Assembly (NCBI RefSeq): GCF_018069705.1
Contig: NZ_CP072943.1
Span: 372,001-436,000 of the forward strand
DNA: 64,000 bases
Reading direction: 5' to 3'
Source: Aminithiophilus ramosus
GTDB taxonomy: Bacteria > Synergistota > Synergistia > Synergistales > Aminithiophilaceae
Shown: positions 33,826 through 42,122 of the stretch, in pieces
Numbering within the stretch: position 1 is the first letter of the stretch
How the letters are laid out: every line of letters begins with the position of its first letter
Made by a program: the position numbers and the translations under genes
Notes under the pieces: generated by a model
What the model saw: only the letters and a program-made list of their open reading frames with translations
Told to the model about the DNA's origin: nothing
Databases searched by the model: none

Positions 33826-34409
33826 CGGAGGCCATGAGATCTCTGCCCCGTCACCTCTTCGTCCCGCCGGAACGGCGTCATCAGGCCTGGGACGACGGTC
33901 CCCTTCTCATCGGACGGGATCAGACGATCTCCCAGCCCTACATGGTGGCCCTCATGACGGACTATCTCGGCGTCGGCTCCGGGGATGCCGTCCTCGAAAT
34001 CGGCACCGGATCGGGCTATCAGGCCGCCCTCCTGGCCGCCTTGGGCTGTGCCGTCACCTCCGTCGAGAGGATCGTCTCCCTGGCCCGGCGTGCCGAGGCC
34101 CTCCTGAGCCGGCTGGGTCTCGATGTGACCGTCGTCGTCGGCGACGGCCGCGAGGGAAGACCCGAATCGGCCCCCTACAGGGGGATTATCGTCACGGCCG
34201 GCTCTCCCCGGCTCTATCAGGCCTGGTCCGATCAGCTCGATCGGGGCGGCCGCCTCGTCGTTCCCCTTACCCTGTCTCCGGGACTGGAACGCCTTTTCAT
34301 CCGGGAACGCCGCGAGGAGGGGTTCCTCGACGACTGGAAGGAGTACTGCCGCTTCGTCCCCCTTCTCCCCGGCCTCGACGACGGGGGTGGCGACGTCGGC
34401 GGGAGCTGA
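33744..34409 (+). CDS. pcm: Protein-L-isoaspartate O-methyltransferase
   Basis: A 221-residue SAM-dependent enzyme that repairs isoaspartyl residues. Motif I is VLEIGTGSGYQAALLA. The family start RMVRTQILARGMAEGPLTEAM and PRHLFVPPERRHQAWDDGPLLIG are clear, and QTISQPYMVALMTD carries the substrate loop. The ATG at 33744 follows AAAAAGGAGG. It overlaps the end of the C39-like gene by 82 bases. Confidence 0.93.
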   Translation: MAMAWEKEAERMVRTQILARGMAEGPLTEAMRSLPRHLFVPPERRHQAWDDGPLLIGRDQTISQPYMVALMTDYLGVGSGDAVLEIGTGSGYQAALLAALGCAVTSVERIVSLARRAEALLSRLGLDVTVVVGDGREGRPESAPYRGIIVTAGSPRLYQAWSDQLDRGGRLVVPLTLSPGLERLFIRERREEGFLDDWKEYCRFVPLLPGLDDGGGDVGGS

Positions 34410-34506
34410 AGCCTTCCTCCGTCGCGCGAGTCCTCGTCCCTTGCGTTCCCGTCGGTCATGACAGGCCGCGGGTTCCCGTTGCGACAGCAGAAGGAGAGGA
34501 TAGATC

Positions 34507-35715
34507 ATGGTCGCTGATTTTCTTCGAGACGCTCGGGCCGATAGGGAATGGATCGTGACGACGCGAAGAGATATCCACCGCCACCCCGAGCTCGGTTTCG
34601 ACCTGGAGCGGACGGCGGCCCTCGTCGAGAGAGAGCTCCAGCGGCTCGGGATCGAGACGCGGCGGGCCGCCGTCACGGGCGTCGTCGGGCGCCTCCGGGG
34701 GGACCGGCCGGGGCCCGTCGTGGCCCTGCGGGCCGACATGGACGGCCTCGAACTGGACGACAGAAAGGCCGTCCCCTACGCCTCGGCCTTTCCCGGCAGA
34801 ATGCATGCCTGCGGTCACGACGCCCACACGGCCATGCTCCTCGGCGCGGCACGCCTCCTCGCTCGGAGGCGCCACCTCCTGGCAGGGGAGGTCCGTTTCC
34901 TCTTTCAGCCCGCCGAAGAGGGGGACGGAGGGGCCCTTCCCATGATCGGGGAAGGGGCCCTGACGGATCCCGACGTGGACGCCGTCTTCGGCCTCCACGT
35001 CGCTCCCGAATTCGCTCCGGGCACGATCGGCCTCTCCCGGGGGAAGCTGCACGCCGCCTCCGATCTTTTCGACCTGGTCCTGTCGGGAAGGACCAGTCAC
35101 GGAGCCAAGCCCCATCTCGGTATCGACGCGCTCGCCGTGGGGGCCCAGGTCCTCTCGGCCCTCCAGCAGATCGTGAGCCGCCAGACCGATCCCCTCGATC
35201 CGATCGTCGTCACCGTCGGCACCTTTCATGGAGGGACGAGGAGAAACATCATCGCCGGTCGGGCCGAGATGACGGGCATCATACGGACCGTCGACGCCGC
35301 AAGGCGCGTCTGGGCGCGGCAGAAGGTGAGGGAGGTCGCCGAAGGCGTCGCCTCCGCCCTCGGCGCCCGGGCCGAACTGCGCTTCACCGAGGGCTATCCC
35401 TGTCTCGTCAACGACGGCGAGCTGGCCCGCTATGTCGAGACCGTCGCCTCCGACCTCCTCGGCGACGGCGCCGTCCGGATCATGGAGAAGCCCACGATGG
35501 GCGTCGACGATTTCGCCTATTTCGTCGAAAACCGCCCCGGCGTCCTCGTCATGCTCGGCACGGGCGACGGGGAAAAGGAGACCTGTCACCCTCTCCATTC
35601 CGACCTTTTCGACATCGACGAGGCGGCCCTGCCTATGGGGGCGGCCCTGTTGGCCCGCATCGCCGCCGACTTCGCCGGTCGGAGGCCCGCCTCGGAGGTG
35701 CGGGAAAAGCCGTAA
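34507..35715 (+). CDS. M20 family amidohydrolase (hippurate hydrolase/IAA-amino acid hydrolase-like)
   Basis: A 402-residue zinc amidohydrolase that splits N-acyl or N-aryl amino acids. Metal ligands lie in RMHACGHDAHTAMLL, FQPAEEGDGG and CHPLHSDLFDID. The family dimerisation domain lies in between (SGRTSHGAKPHLGIDAL). The ATG at 34507 follows AGGAGAGGA. Releasing amino acids from conjugates suits the organism. A strong terminator follows. Confidence 0.92.
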   Translation: MVADFLRDARADREWIVTTRRDIHRHPELGFDLERTAALVERELQRLGIETRRAAVTGVVGRLRGDRPGPVVALRADMDGLELDDRKAVPYASAFPGRMHACGHDAHTAMLLGAARLLARRRHLLAGEVRFLFQPAEEGDGGALPMIGEGALTDPDVDAVFGLHVAPEFAPGTIGLSRGKLHAASDLFDLVLSGRTSHGAKPHLGIDALAVGAQVLSALQQIVSRQTDPLDPIVVTVGTFHGGTRRNIIAGRAEMTGIIRTVDAARRVWARQKVREVAEGVASALGARAELRFTEGYPCLVNDGELARYVETVASDLLGDGAVRIMEKPTMGVDDFAYFVENRPGVLVMLGTGDGEKETCHPLHSDLFDIDEAALPMGAALLARIAADFAGRRPASEVREKP

Positions 35716-35791
35716 TCGCTGCCCGATGGCCCCGCAGGCGCTTCTGTCGCCGGGGAAACGGCGGGTCCCGAAAGAGACGGACGAAAGAACG

Positions 35792-35832
35792 AAGGCGAGG
35801 AGGGCCTCTGACGGAGGCCCTCCTCGCCTTTT
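35792..35832 (+). terminator. Terminator after the M20 gene
   Basis: AAGGCGAGGAGGGCCTC and its perfect complement form a 17-bp stem with a 5-base loop, ending in TTTT. Confidence 0.88.
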
Positions 35833-35958
35833 CGCGGGTCTGAGACGACGAAAGCCCTCGTCTGGAGATCGTCGATCTTCCGGGACAAAGGGGAATAAAA
35901 ATTAAAATTTAGTTATATTAAGTTTCGTCAGGAGACCCGATCGACGGGGCGATGTGTT

Positions 35959-37098
35959 GTGCCCAAAGCAATGTGTGGAAGACCGTTGCTGACCCTGCGC
36001 GGCGATGTCGTCGATGACCTCTACGACGGCGCCATCGGGACGGAATACTGGGGGTTCACGCAGAAGGATCTGGACGAAGGCGGGGACTATCTCAAGACCG
36101 ACGAAGAGGTTCAGGTGAACGAAAACGCCCTGGAGAAGGGCCAGTATGTCGATATCGATCACATGGCCGCCGTTCTCGACGGCAACCTCTCGGTGCGGAT
36201 CGTCGGGAACATAACGGACTGGGCGGGCAACAGGGTGGCGGGGAGAAAATACGATGCCGTGATCAAACCCTGGCTGGGGCACGTGATGCGGACTCCTCGA
36301 GTCGGCGTCTATGTCTACGCCGACAGGGCCGTCGAGAAGTCCTCGGTCGAGCTGGCGGCCCGGTACATCGATGAGATCCTGGCGAACGAGACTTACGGAC
36401 AGAAGATCGCCGACGGGATCACCAAACTCCACGCCGGTCTGGCGATCATCGCCTACGGCCATCACGCCTACATGCAGCCGGGCATGAGGGACGTCTACGG
36501 CGCGAACAGCCACCAGTACCTCTACGTGGAAGGGTTCGGCGGCGGAATCGCCCAGACGTCGGAGAGCAATGTCCTCAGGGACAAGGTCTTCACGCGGTAT
36601 GACAACGAGTTCATCTTGGGACACGAATTCGGGCACACCATCCACTTGAGCGGCATGGAGGTCTACTGCCCCGAACTGTACGAGGAAGAGGGGGACACCT
36701 ACGAGGCCGTCGTCGGCGGGAAGGGGCTGTGGGGCAACTCCTATGCCGGCTCCAACTTCGAAGAATATTTCGCCACGCTCTCGGACATCTGGCACGGCAC
36801 GATGCGGGAGTCGACGGACGGGACCTTCAACGGCACCTGGGGGCCCGTCAACACGAGAGAGGAATTGGCGCGCTACGATATCGACGGCTTCAATCTCATG
36901 AAGAAAGTCTACGAAAACGGGAGCGAAACGATGTTCGCCGGCACGGCCTGGGAGTCGAACCTGGGCCCCGATATCTACGACATCGACGGTTCCCTCCGCC
37001 AGACGGCGGCGGGAGGGGGCAGCGGCGGCTGCAATGTCGGCGCCGGCGGCGCGTTCCTGTTGCTTCTGGCCCTGCCTTTCGCGCTGCGCCGAAAATAG
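35959..37098 (+). CDS. Zinc metalloprotein with Synergist-CTERM tail, probably missing its N-terminus
   Basis: A 379-residue frame. A zinc-protease motif GHEFGHTIH lies near residue 220, with a possible third ligand downstream in EEYFATLSDIW. The C-terminus is Gly-rich (GGGSGGCNVGAGG), then a hydrophobic helix and RRK. This is the Synergist-CTERM surface-sorting signal of Synergistota. Such proteins are exported, yet no signal peptide is present: the frame begins GTG with no good ribosome site, in AT-rich DNA, and extends upstream only to a TAA at 35896. It is likely a 5'-truncated remnant, or its true start was lost by rearrangement. Role, if any: cell-surface metallopeptidase. Confidence 0.75.
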   Translation: MPKAMCGRPLLTLRGDVVDDLYDGAIGTEYWGFTQKDLDEGGDYLKTDEEVQVNENALEKGQYVDIDHMAAVLDGNLSVRIVGNITDWAGNRVAGRKYDAVIKPWLGHVMRTPRVGVYVYADRAVEKSSVELAARYIDEILANETYGQKIADGITKLHAGLAIIAYGHHAYMQPGMRDVYGANSHQYLYVEGFGGGIAQTSESNVLRDKVFTRYDNEFILGHEFGHTIHLSGMEVYCPELYEEEGDTYEAVVGGKGLWGNSYAGSNFEEYFATLSDIWHGTMRESTDGTFNGTWGPVNTREELARYDIDGFNLMKKVYENGSETMFAGTAWESNLGPDIYDIDGSLRQTAAGGGSGGCNVGAGGAFLLLLALPFALRRK

Positions 37099-37166
37099 AG
37101 GGCTCTGCCCGGATGGCCGAGGCGTTTTCCCTTGCCGCCGCGGGATGTCCGAAAGGCCGAGACGAA

Positions 37167-37211
37167 GGAAGGGGAGCCTCCGCCCGAACTCCGGGCGGAG
37201 GCTCCCCTTCC
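37167..37211 (+). terminator. Bidirectional terminator between the metalloprotein and fchA
   Basis: A perfect 20-bp stem (GGAAGGGGAGCCTCCGCCCG) with a 5-base loop between convergent genes. Confidence 0.8.
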
Positions 37212-37241
37212 CAATAGACCTACAGAGGGGCGGGTCCCGTC

Positions 37242-37868
37242 TTACAGGAGGGACTCGATGTGTCGTTCCACGTCGGAGACGGTCTTCTCGATGCGCGAGA
37301 GGGCCCCTTCGATTTCCCCTCTCGTCGTCGTGACGAAGGCCTCGTCTTTGATGCCGCCCAGGTTGATCCGGACGTTGTAGGCGGCCGCCATGGCGGCCGC
37401 GCGGGCCAGAAGGGCCGCCGTGCCCGCGTCGGTGACGGCGTTGCCGTTGCCGCGCCGCGCCGTCTTCTCGGCCAGTTCGGCCAGAAGCTGGCAGGCCGTC
37501 AGGGTTTCGAGGGGGACGAGGGCGGCCTCCTTGAGGCCCTCCTGCATCTTGGCCGTTCGGAGGGTTTTCTCCTCCTCCGTCTCCTTGGGCATCTTCATGG
37601 CGGCGAAGAAGGTGTTGAAGGCCTCGCTGTCCTGTTCCATGAGGGAGAGGAACCGCGTCTGGAGTTCCTTGGCCTCTCGCTGGACCTTGCCCATCTCGTC
37701 CCAGACGTCGCGGTATTTCTCCTTGCCGATGGTGAGGTTCGTCACCATGACGGAGAGGGCCGCTCCCAGGGCGCCGCAGAGGGCGGCGACGCTGCCGCCG
37801 CCGGGGGCGGGCGAGTCGGAGGCAAGTTCCTTGGCGAACTCCTTCAGAGTCATCCTGGACAGTTCCAT
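37242..37868 (-). CDS. fchA: Formimidoyltetrahydrofolate cyclodeaminase
   Basis: A 208-residue helical enzyme that turns 5-formimino-THF to methenyl-THF plus ammonia. The family signature SDSPAPGGGSVAALCGALGAAL is at the start, followed by MVTNLTIGKEKY and NAVTDAGTAALLARAA. The ATG at 37868 follows GGAGAG. Third gene of the ftcD-hutI-fchA operon; the bifunctional mammalian FTCD is here two proteins. Confidence 0.94.
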   Translation of the reverse strand: MELSRMTLKEFAKELASDSPAPGGGSVAALCGALGAALSVMVTNLTIGKEKYRDVWDEMGKVQREAKELQTRFLSLMEQDSEAFNTFFAAMKMPKETEEEKTLRTAKMQEGLKEAALVPLETLTACQLLAELAEKTARRGNGNAVTDAGTAALLARAAAMAAAYNVRINLGGIKDEAFVTTTRGEIEGALSRIEKTVSDVERHIESLL

Positions 37869-37906
37869 CGTGTCTCTCCTCTCTGTACTCTCGTTGTCGT
37901 GGTCCT

Positions 37907-39148
37907 TCAGGCGACGTGTTCGCCGCGCTTGTAGACGGCCAGAACGGGCGAGACGCCGGCATGGTAGGCGATCCCCGCCGGCGTTTCGGCATCGAGGAGG
38001 AGGAAATCGGCCGATTTCCCCTCGTCGAGGCTCCCCACGCGACCGGCCAGGCCCGCCGAGTAGGCGCTGTTGAGCGTCGTCGCCGTAAGAGCCTCTTCGG
38101 GCGTCATGTCCATGTTCATCACGGCCAGGCCGAAGATGAAGGGCATGGACTCGCAGAAACAGGAGCCGGGGTTGCAGTCGGTGGCGCAGGCCACGGGAAG
38201 GCCGAGCTCGATCATGCGCCGGGCCCGGGCGTAGGGCTTGCGGAGGCTGTAGGCCGTGGCGGGAAGGAGGTCGGCGATGACGCCCGCGGCGGCCATGGCC
38301 TTGAGCCCCTCGTCGTTGGCGGCCAGGAGGTGCTCGGCCGAGAGGACGGCCAGCTCTCCGGCCAGGGCGGCGCCTCCCGTGTCGTGGACTTCGTCGACGT
38401 GGGCCCGGAGCTTCAGCCCCGCCTTTCGGGCCGCCTCGAGGAGGCGGCGGCTCTGGGCGACGGAGAAGATCCCCTCCTCGCAGAAGATGTCGCAGGAATC
38501 GGCGATGGCCTGGCCGACGACGGCGGGGATCATCTCGTCGACGATGAGGTCGACGAAGCCGTCGGCGTTGCCTCGGAACTCCTCGGGAACGGCATGGGCC
38601 CCCATGAAGGTGGCCGTCACGTCCAGGGGCGTCTCGCGGCGGATGCGGTCGATGACGCGGAGCATCTTGAGTTCGCTCTCCGTGTCGAGGCCGTAGCCGC
38701 TTTTGATCTCCATCGTCGTCGTTCCCAGGGAGAGGGCCGAGAGGACGTTCTCGGCCGTCGTCTCGAAAAGCTCCTCCTCCGAGGCGGCCCGGACGGCCCG
38801 GACGGAGGAGAGGATGCCCCCGCCCTGGCGGAGGATCTCCAGGTAGGGCGTTCCGGCCCGACGCAGCTCGAACTCCCTCTCGCGGCGCTCGGCGAAGCAG
38901 ATGTGGGTGTGGGGATCGACGAAGCCGGGGATCAGACAGGCTCCGCCGCAGTCGATTTCCATGTCGGGGCGGCGGTTGAGCCGCGCCGTCACGCTCTCTT
39001 CGGCGCCGACGGCGACGATCCGACCCCCTTCGGTGAGAAGGGTTCCCTTCGCGAAGACGGCGATCTCTCCCTGAGCCGACCCGGCGGCAGGTCTTCCCCT
39101 GTCGACGGGGGTGTGGATGGCGGCGTTGCGGAAGAGCTTGACCGTCAT
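37907..39148 (-). CDS. hutI: Imidazolonepropionase
   Basis: A 413-residue zinc amidohydrolase, third step of histidine degradation (imidazolone-propionate to formiminoglutamate). Metal ligands: PGFVDPHTHICFAERRE, AHVDEVHDTGG, SAEHLLAAND and ACATDCNPGS. The family loop KSGYGLDTESELKMLRV is present. The ATG overlaps the ftcD stop (ATGA). hutH and hutU are not in the window. Confidence 0.95.
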   Translation of the reverse strand: MTVKLFRNAAIHTPVDRGRPAAGSAQGEIAVFAKGTLLTEGGRIVAVGAEESVTARLNRRPDMEIDCGGACLIPGFVDPHTHICFAERREREFELRRAGTPYLEILRQGGGILSSVRAVRAASEEELFETTAENVLSALSLGTTTMEIKSGYGLDTESELKMLRVIDRIRRETPLDVTATFMGAHAVPEEFRGNADGFVDLIVDEMIPAVVGQAIADSCDIFCEEGIFSVAQSRRLLEAARKAGLKLRAHVDEVHDTGGAALAGELAVLSAEHLLAANDEGLKAMAAAGVIADLLPATAYSLRKPYARARRMIELGLPVACATDCNPGSCFCESMPFIFGLAVMNMDMTPEEALTATTLNSAYSAGLAGRVGSLDEGKSADFLLLDAETPAGIAYHAGVSPVLAVYKRGEHVA

Positions 39149-40068
39149 CGGTCGTCGTCTCCCATCATCTCCAGAAGCTTGAGTTCGATGACCTGTTTGG
39201 GGTCGAAACCGGCGACCTGCATGTAGTAGGCGGCGCTGTCGAGGACGGCGGCGGCGGGGACCATGCCGTAGATTTCCGTCTCGACGACGGAAACGCCCCA
39301 GCGGGCCGCCTCCATGCGGATCGTCTCGAGGACGCGGTAGAGGGCGTTCTTCTCGTAGTCGACGATGTTCATCGAGACCTGGACGAGGCCCCGCTCCTCG
39401 AGGGCCAGGCCGATTCCCTTGACGTGACAGAAGCCGCCCTTGGAGGCCCGGACGGCGTTGGCGATCTCCTTGGCCACGTTGACGTCCTTCGTCGCCAGGT
39501 TGACGTTGAAGGCGACGAGGAACTTGCGGGCGCCGATGACCGTCGCCCCCGCCGTGGGGTGCAGGCCGGGGCCTCCCAGGTCGGGGTGGCGGTCGGGGTT
39601 CGTCCGGGCCTCGTCCTTGAGCACCTCGTACTGTCCCTTGCGGATCACCTCCAGCCTCTGACGCTCGGGACGGAGGGCCGCCTCCTCGTAGAAGTAGACG
39701 GGGATGGCCGTCTCGGCCTGGTAGCGCCTGCCGAAGTCGTGGGAGAGGGTGACGCACTCCTCCATGGTGATGTTGCTGATGGGCGTGAAGGGGATGACGT
39801 CGACGGCTCCGATGCGGGGATGGCCGCCCTGATGGGCGTTCATGTCGATGGCGTCGCGGGCCGTCAGGGCCGCCTCGACGAGGGCGTCGCCGATCGCCTC
39901 GGGCTCGCCGACGAGGCTGACGACGAGGCGGTTGTGATCCTCGTCGGCCCGGTAGTCGAAGAGGTAGCAGCCCTTCGTCGCCTTGAAGGGCGCCACGATG
40001 GATTCGATGACGTCCTTCCTTCTGCCTTCGCTGAAATTGGGGACACATTCGATGAGACGTTTCGCCAC
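39145..40068 (-). CDS. ftcD: Glutamate formimidoyltransferase
   Basis: A 307-residue enzyme that moves the formimino group from formiminoglutamate to tetrahydrofolate. ECVPNFSEGRR is the family start, with HQGGHPRIGAVDVIPFTP and a Pro/Gly-rich loop LGGPGLHPTAGATVIGARKFLVAFNVNL. The start is GTG at 40068 behind GGGAGGG. First gene of the operon: histidine carbon enters one-carbon metabolism and yields glutamate. Confidence 0.95.
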   Translation of the reverse strand: MAKRLIECVPNFSEGRRKDVIESIVAPFKATKGCYLFDYRADEDHNRLVVSLVGEPEAIGDALVEAALTARDAIDMNAHQGGHPRIGAVDVIPFTPISNITMEECVTLSHDFGRRYQAETAIPVYFYEEAALRPERQRLEVIRKGQYEVLKDEARTNPDRHPDLGGPGLHPTAGATVIGARKFLVAFNVNLATKDVNVAKEIANAVRASKGGFCHVKGIGLALEERGLVQVSMNIVDYEKNALYRVLETIRMEAARWGVSVVETEIYGMVPAAAVLDSAAYYMQVAGFDPKQVIELKLLEMMGDDDR

Positions 40069-40126
40069 GATCGTTCCCTCCCAGATATGAGGGCCTCGAG
40101 GGCCCCTTTCGATCCGATTTGAGCTC

Positions 40127-40154
40127 ATAGTATCAAATGCCACGGTTTTCTCAA
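40127..40154 (-). promoter_or_regulatory. Promoter of the ftcD-hutI-fchA operon
   Basis: Minus strand TTGAGA (40154-40149), 16 bases, TACTAT (40132-40127), about 60 bases before ftcD. Confidence 0.55.
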
Positions 40155-40249
40155 GTGCTTTTGTGTATTCATGAAGGGGTTTCCCCTCGCGACCGGGTCC
40201 ATTCTCTCCCTCGCGCGTCAGGACCGCGTCAAAAAGGGTCGGTCCGATC

Positions 40250-40858
40250 TCAGGGGAGGGCGGGGCGGGGGCGCCAGTTGAGGCAGAGGATCTCTTTTTT
40301 CCCGTTCCTCTGCCTCAGGAGGGAGAGGGAGGCGTAGTCGAAGGAGAGGCGGAAGAGGCGTTCCGGCTCAAGGCCGAGGAGGTCGGCGAAGAGGAGGCGC
40401 AGGACTCCGGCGTGGGTGACGACGAGGCTGTCTCCGCTGTTTTGTCCCATTATACCCCTCAGGAGGGGAAGGGCACGTTCGGCGAGGTCCCGAAAGCTTT
40501 CGCCCCGAGGGGGGCGAAAGCCCAACAGATCCCGTCCCCGGTCCCTGTAGGCCCGAGGGTCCTCCTTTTCCACGTCGCGGCGGCGGCGGAGCTCCCAGTC
40601 TCCCAGTGCGACCTCCCGCAGCGCCGGGGCGGCGATGACGGAAAGAGGCCTGGAGCCGACGACGATCCGGGCCGTCTCGGCGGCCCGGATCAGGTCGCTG
40701 CTGTAGACGGCGCCGAAGGAGAAGGCCCTCAGCGACTCACCCAGTTCTTTTGCCTCCTCTCGGCCTCTGGCCGAGAGGAGGACGTCGCTCTGTCCCAGGA
40801 AGAGCCCCTCTTCGGTGAGTTCCGGCTCGCCGTGGCGGACGAGAAAGAGGCGGCTCAC
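40250..40858 (-). CDS. Histidine phosphatase family protein
   Basis: A 202-residue phosphatase of the phosphoglycerate mutase fold. The catalytic motif is LFLVRHGEPE, and the second His lies in VVTHAGVLRLLFA. SSDLIRAAETA and REVALGDWE are family marks shared with cobalamin/alpha-ribazole phosphatases. The start is GTG at 40858, overlapping the upstream stop (GTGA). Co-transcribed with the MocA-HD gene; substrate unknown. Confidence 0.9.
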   Translation of the reverse strand: MSRLFLVRHGEPELTEEGLFLGQSDVLLSARGREEAKELGESLRAFSFGAVYSSDLIRAAETARIVVGSRPLSVIAAPALREVALGDWELRRRRDVEKEDPRAYRDRGRDLLGFRPPRGESFRDLAERALPLLRGIMGQNSGDSLVVTHAGVLRLLFADLLGLEPERLFRLSFDYASLSLLRQRNGKKEILCLNWRPRPALP

Positions 40859-42021
40859 GTCAGGTCTCCCAGGATGTGGAGAAGAGGTTGCCCCGCAGCT
40901 CTTTCGATGGCCCCGATGAGGGACTCTGCCCTGTCCAACCGCTCCATGGCGCCCCTGAGGGAGGAGGGGCGGTCGGCGAAGCGGCGGGCCATCCTTTCCC
41001 GTCGGATGGCGAGGGAGACGACGGTCGTCCCCTCGACGATCTTGTCGGCGGCGAAGAGGAGAGAGGCCTCGTCGAGGGCGTCGTCGTCGGGGCCGACCAT
41101 GTGAGAGGCCACGAGGGGAGCGATGGTGCCGAAGCCCCAGCGGATCAGGATCCGGGCTCCCTCTTCGGCGTGGTCTTCGCTTCCTCTGGCCAGGTCGTGG
41201 ACGAGGGCGGCGCTGCGGAGTTTGGCGCGGTCCAGCGAGAGGGCCCCTTCCAGGGCTCGGGCGAAACGGTCGGCCACGGCGGCGACGGTTTCGCCGTGAC
41301 GCCGGACTCCCTGGGGCGTCCCGGCCAGATCCCAGAGGACCTCGCATTCGGCCTCGGAGGGGATGCCATGCCGCAGGGCCCTCTCCCGGAGGCGGTCATA
41401 GTCCTCGGGCGAGTCCATGTCGAGGAGGATGGCCTCGTCGGCGACGGCCACGTCGCGGGCCTCCGTCTCTTTCTCGGCCAGGAGGGCCCGCAGCCCTCCC
41501 CGCGATCCGTCGTCTTCGGCGATGGCGCCGAAAAAGGATCGTCCCACCAGAGGTGGGTGTCCCCTCCGGCCCGAAAAGGTCGGGTAGGCCAGGGAGGCCC
41601 CCTCGTCGTGGGCCTTCAGGAGAGCTCCGATCGTGGCGGGCGAGACGAGAGGAACGTCGACGGGAAGGAGGAGAAAGGCCTCGGCATCGCCGAGGGCCTT
41701 CAGGCCGCACTGGACCGAGGAGAACATCCCCTTTCCGTAGTCCTCGTTGAAGGCCGTGGCGCAGTTCAGACGCCGAGCCTCGGCCTCGACGGCGTCGCGG
41801 TAGTGTCCCGAGACGACGACGATCTCCTCGACGCCGCCCGATCGGAGGGATCGGACGGCCCTCTCCAGGGCCGAACTCCCTCCCAGGTCCAGGAGGGCCT
41901 TGCATCTCCCCATGCGGGAGGCGAATCCGGCGGAAAGAAGGAGCGCTTTGGGCGAAACTCGTCTTGCCCCGATTTTTTCCGATAAAGGCGGGAGGACTTT
42001 TGCTTTTTTTTGTTCTTGCAT
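40855..42021 (-). CDS. MocA-like molybdenum cofactor nucleotidyltransferase fused to an HD domain
   Basis: A 388-residue fusion. The first half is an NTP transferase of the MocA/MobA type (LLLSAGFASRMGRCKALLDL, LLPVDVPLVSP), which would attach CMP to molybdopterin, as needed by Mo hydroxylases such as Mop. The second half is an HD phosphohydrolase (SAALVHDLARGSEDHAEEGA, then ASHMVG). The ATG at 42021 follows AAAGGAG. It is divergent from xdhC and near mop, which supports a cofactor role. The HD substrate is unknown. Confidence 0.85.
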   Translation of the reverse strand: MQEQKKAKVLPPLSEKIGARRVSPKALLLSAGFASRMGRCKALLDLGGSSALERAVRSLRSGGVEEIVVVSGHYRDAVEAEARRLNCATAFNEDYGKGMFSSVQCGLKALGDAEAFLLLPVDVPLVSPATIGALLKAHDEGASLAYPTFSGRRGHPPLVGRSFFGAIAEDDGSRGGLRALLAEKETEARDVAVADEAILLDMDSPEDYDRLRERALRHGIPSEAECEVLWDLAGTPQGVRRHGETVAAVADRFARALEGALSLDRAKLRSAALVHDLARGSEDHAEEGARILIRWGFGTIAPLVASHMVGPDDDALDEASLLFAADKIVEGTTVVSLAIRRERMARRFADRPSSLRGAMERLDRAESLIGAIERAAGQPLLHILGDLT

Positions 42022-42041
42022 AGATGAGTCTCCTTTAGGCC

Positions 42042-42055
42042 TTTTGCTCGCAAAA
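42042..42055. promoter_or_regulatory. Dyad between the MocA-HD gene and xdhC
   Basis: TTTTGC-TC-GCAAAA, a perfect 6+2+6 inverted repeat in the divergent promoter region. Possibly an operator for both genes. Confidence 0.4.
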
Positions 42056-42122
42056 CATCTTGTTTTTGCAGGCACTTGATGTCAAGATGAGCTTACTCGA
42101 TGAGAGAAGGAGGTCAAATGGG

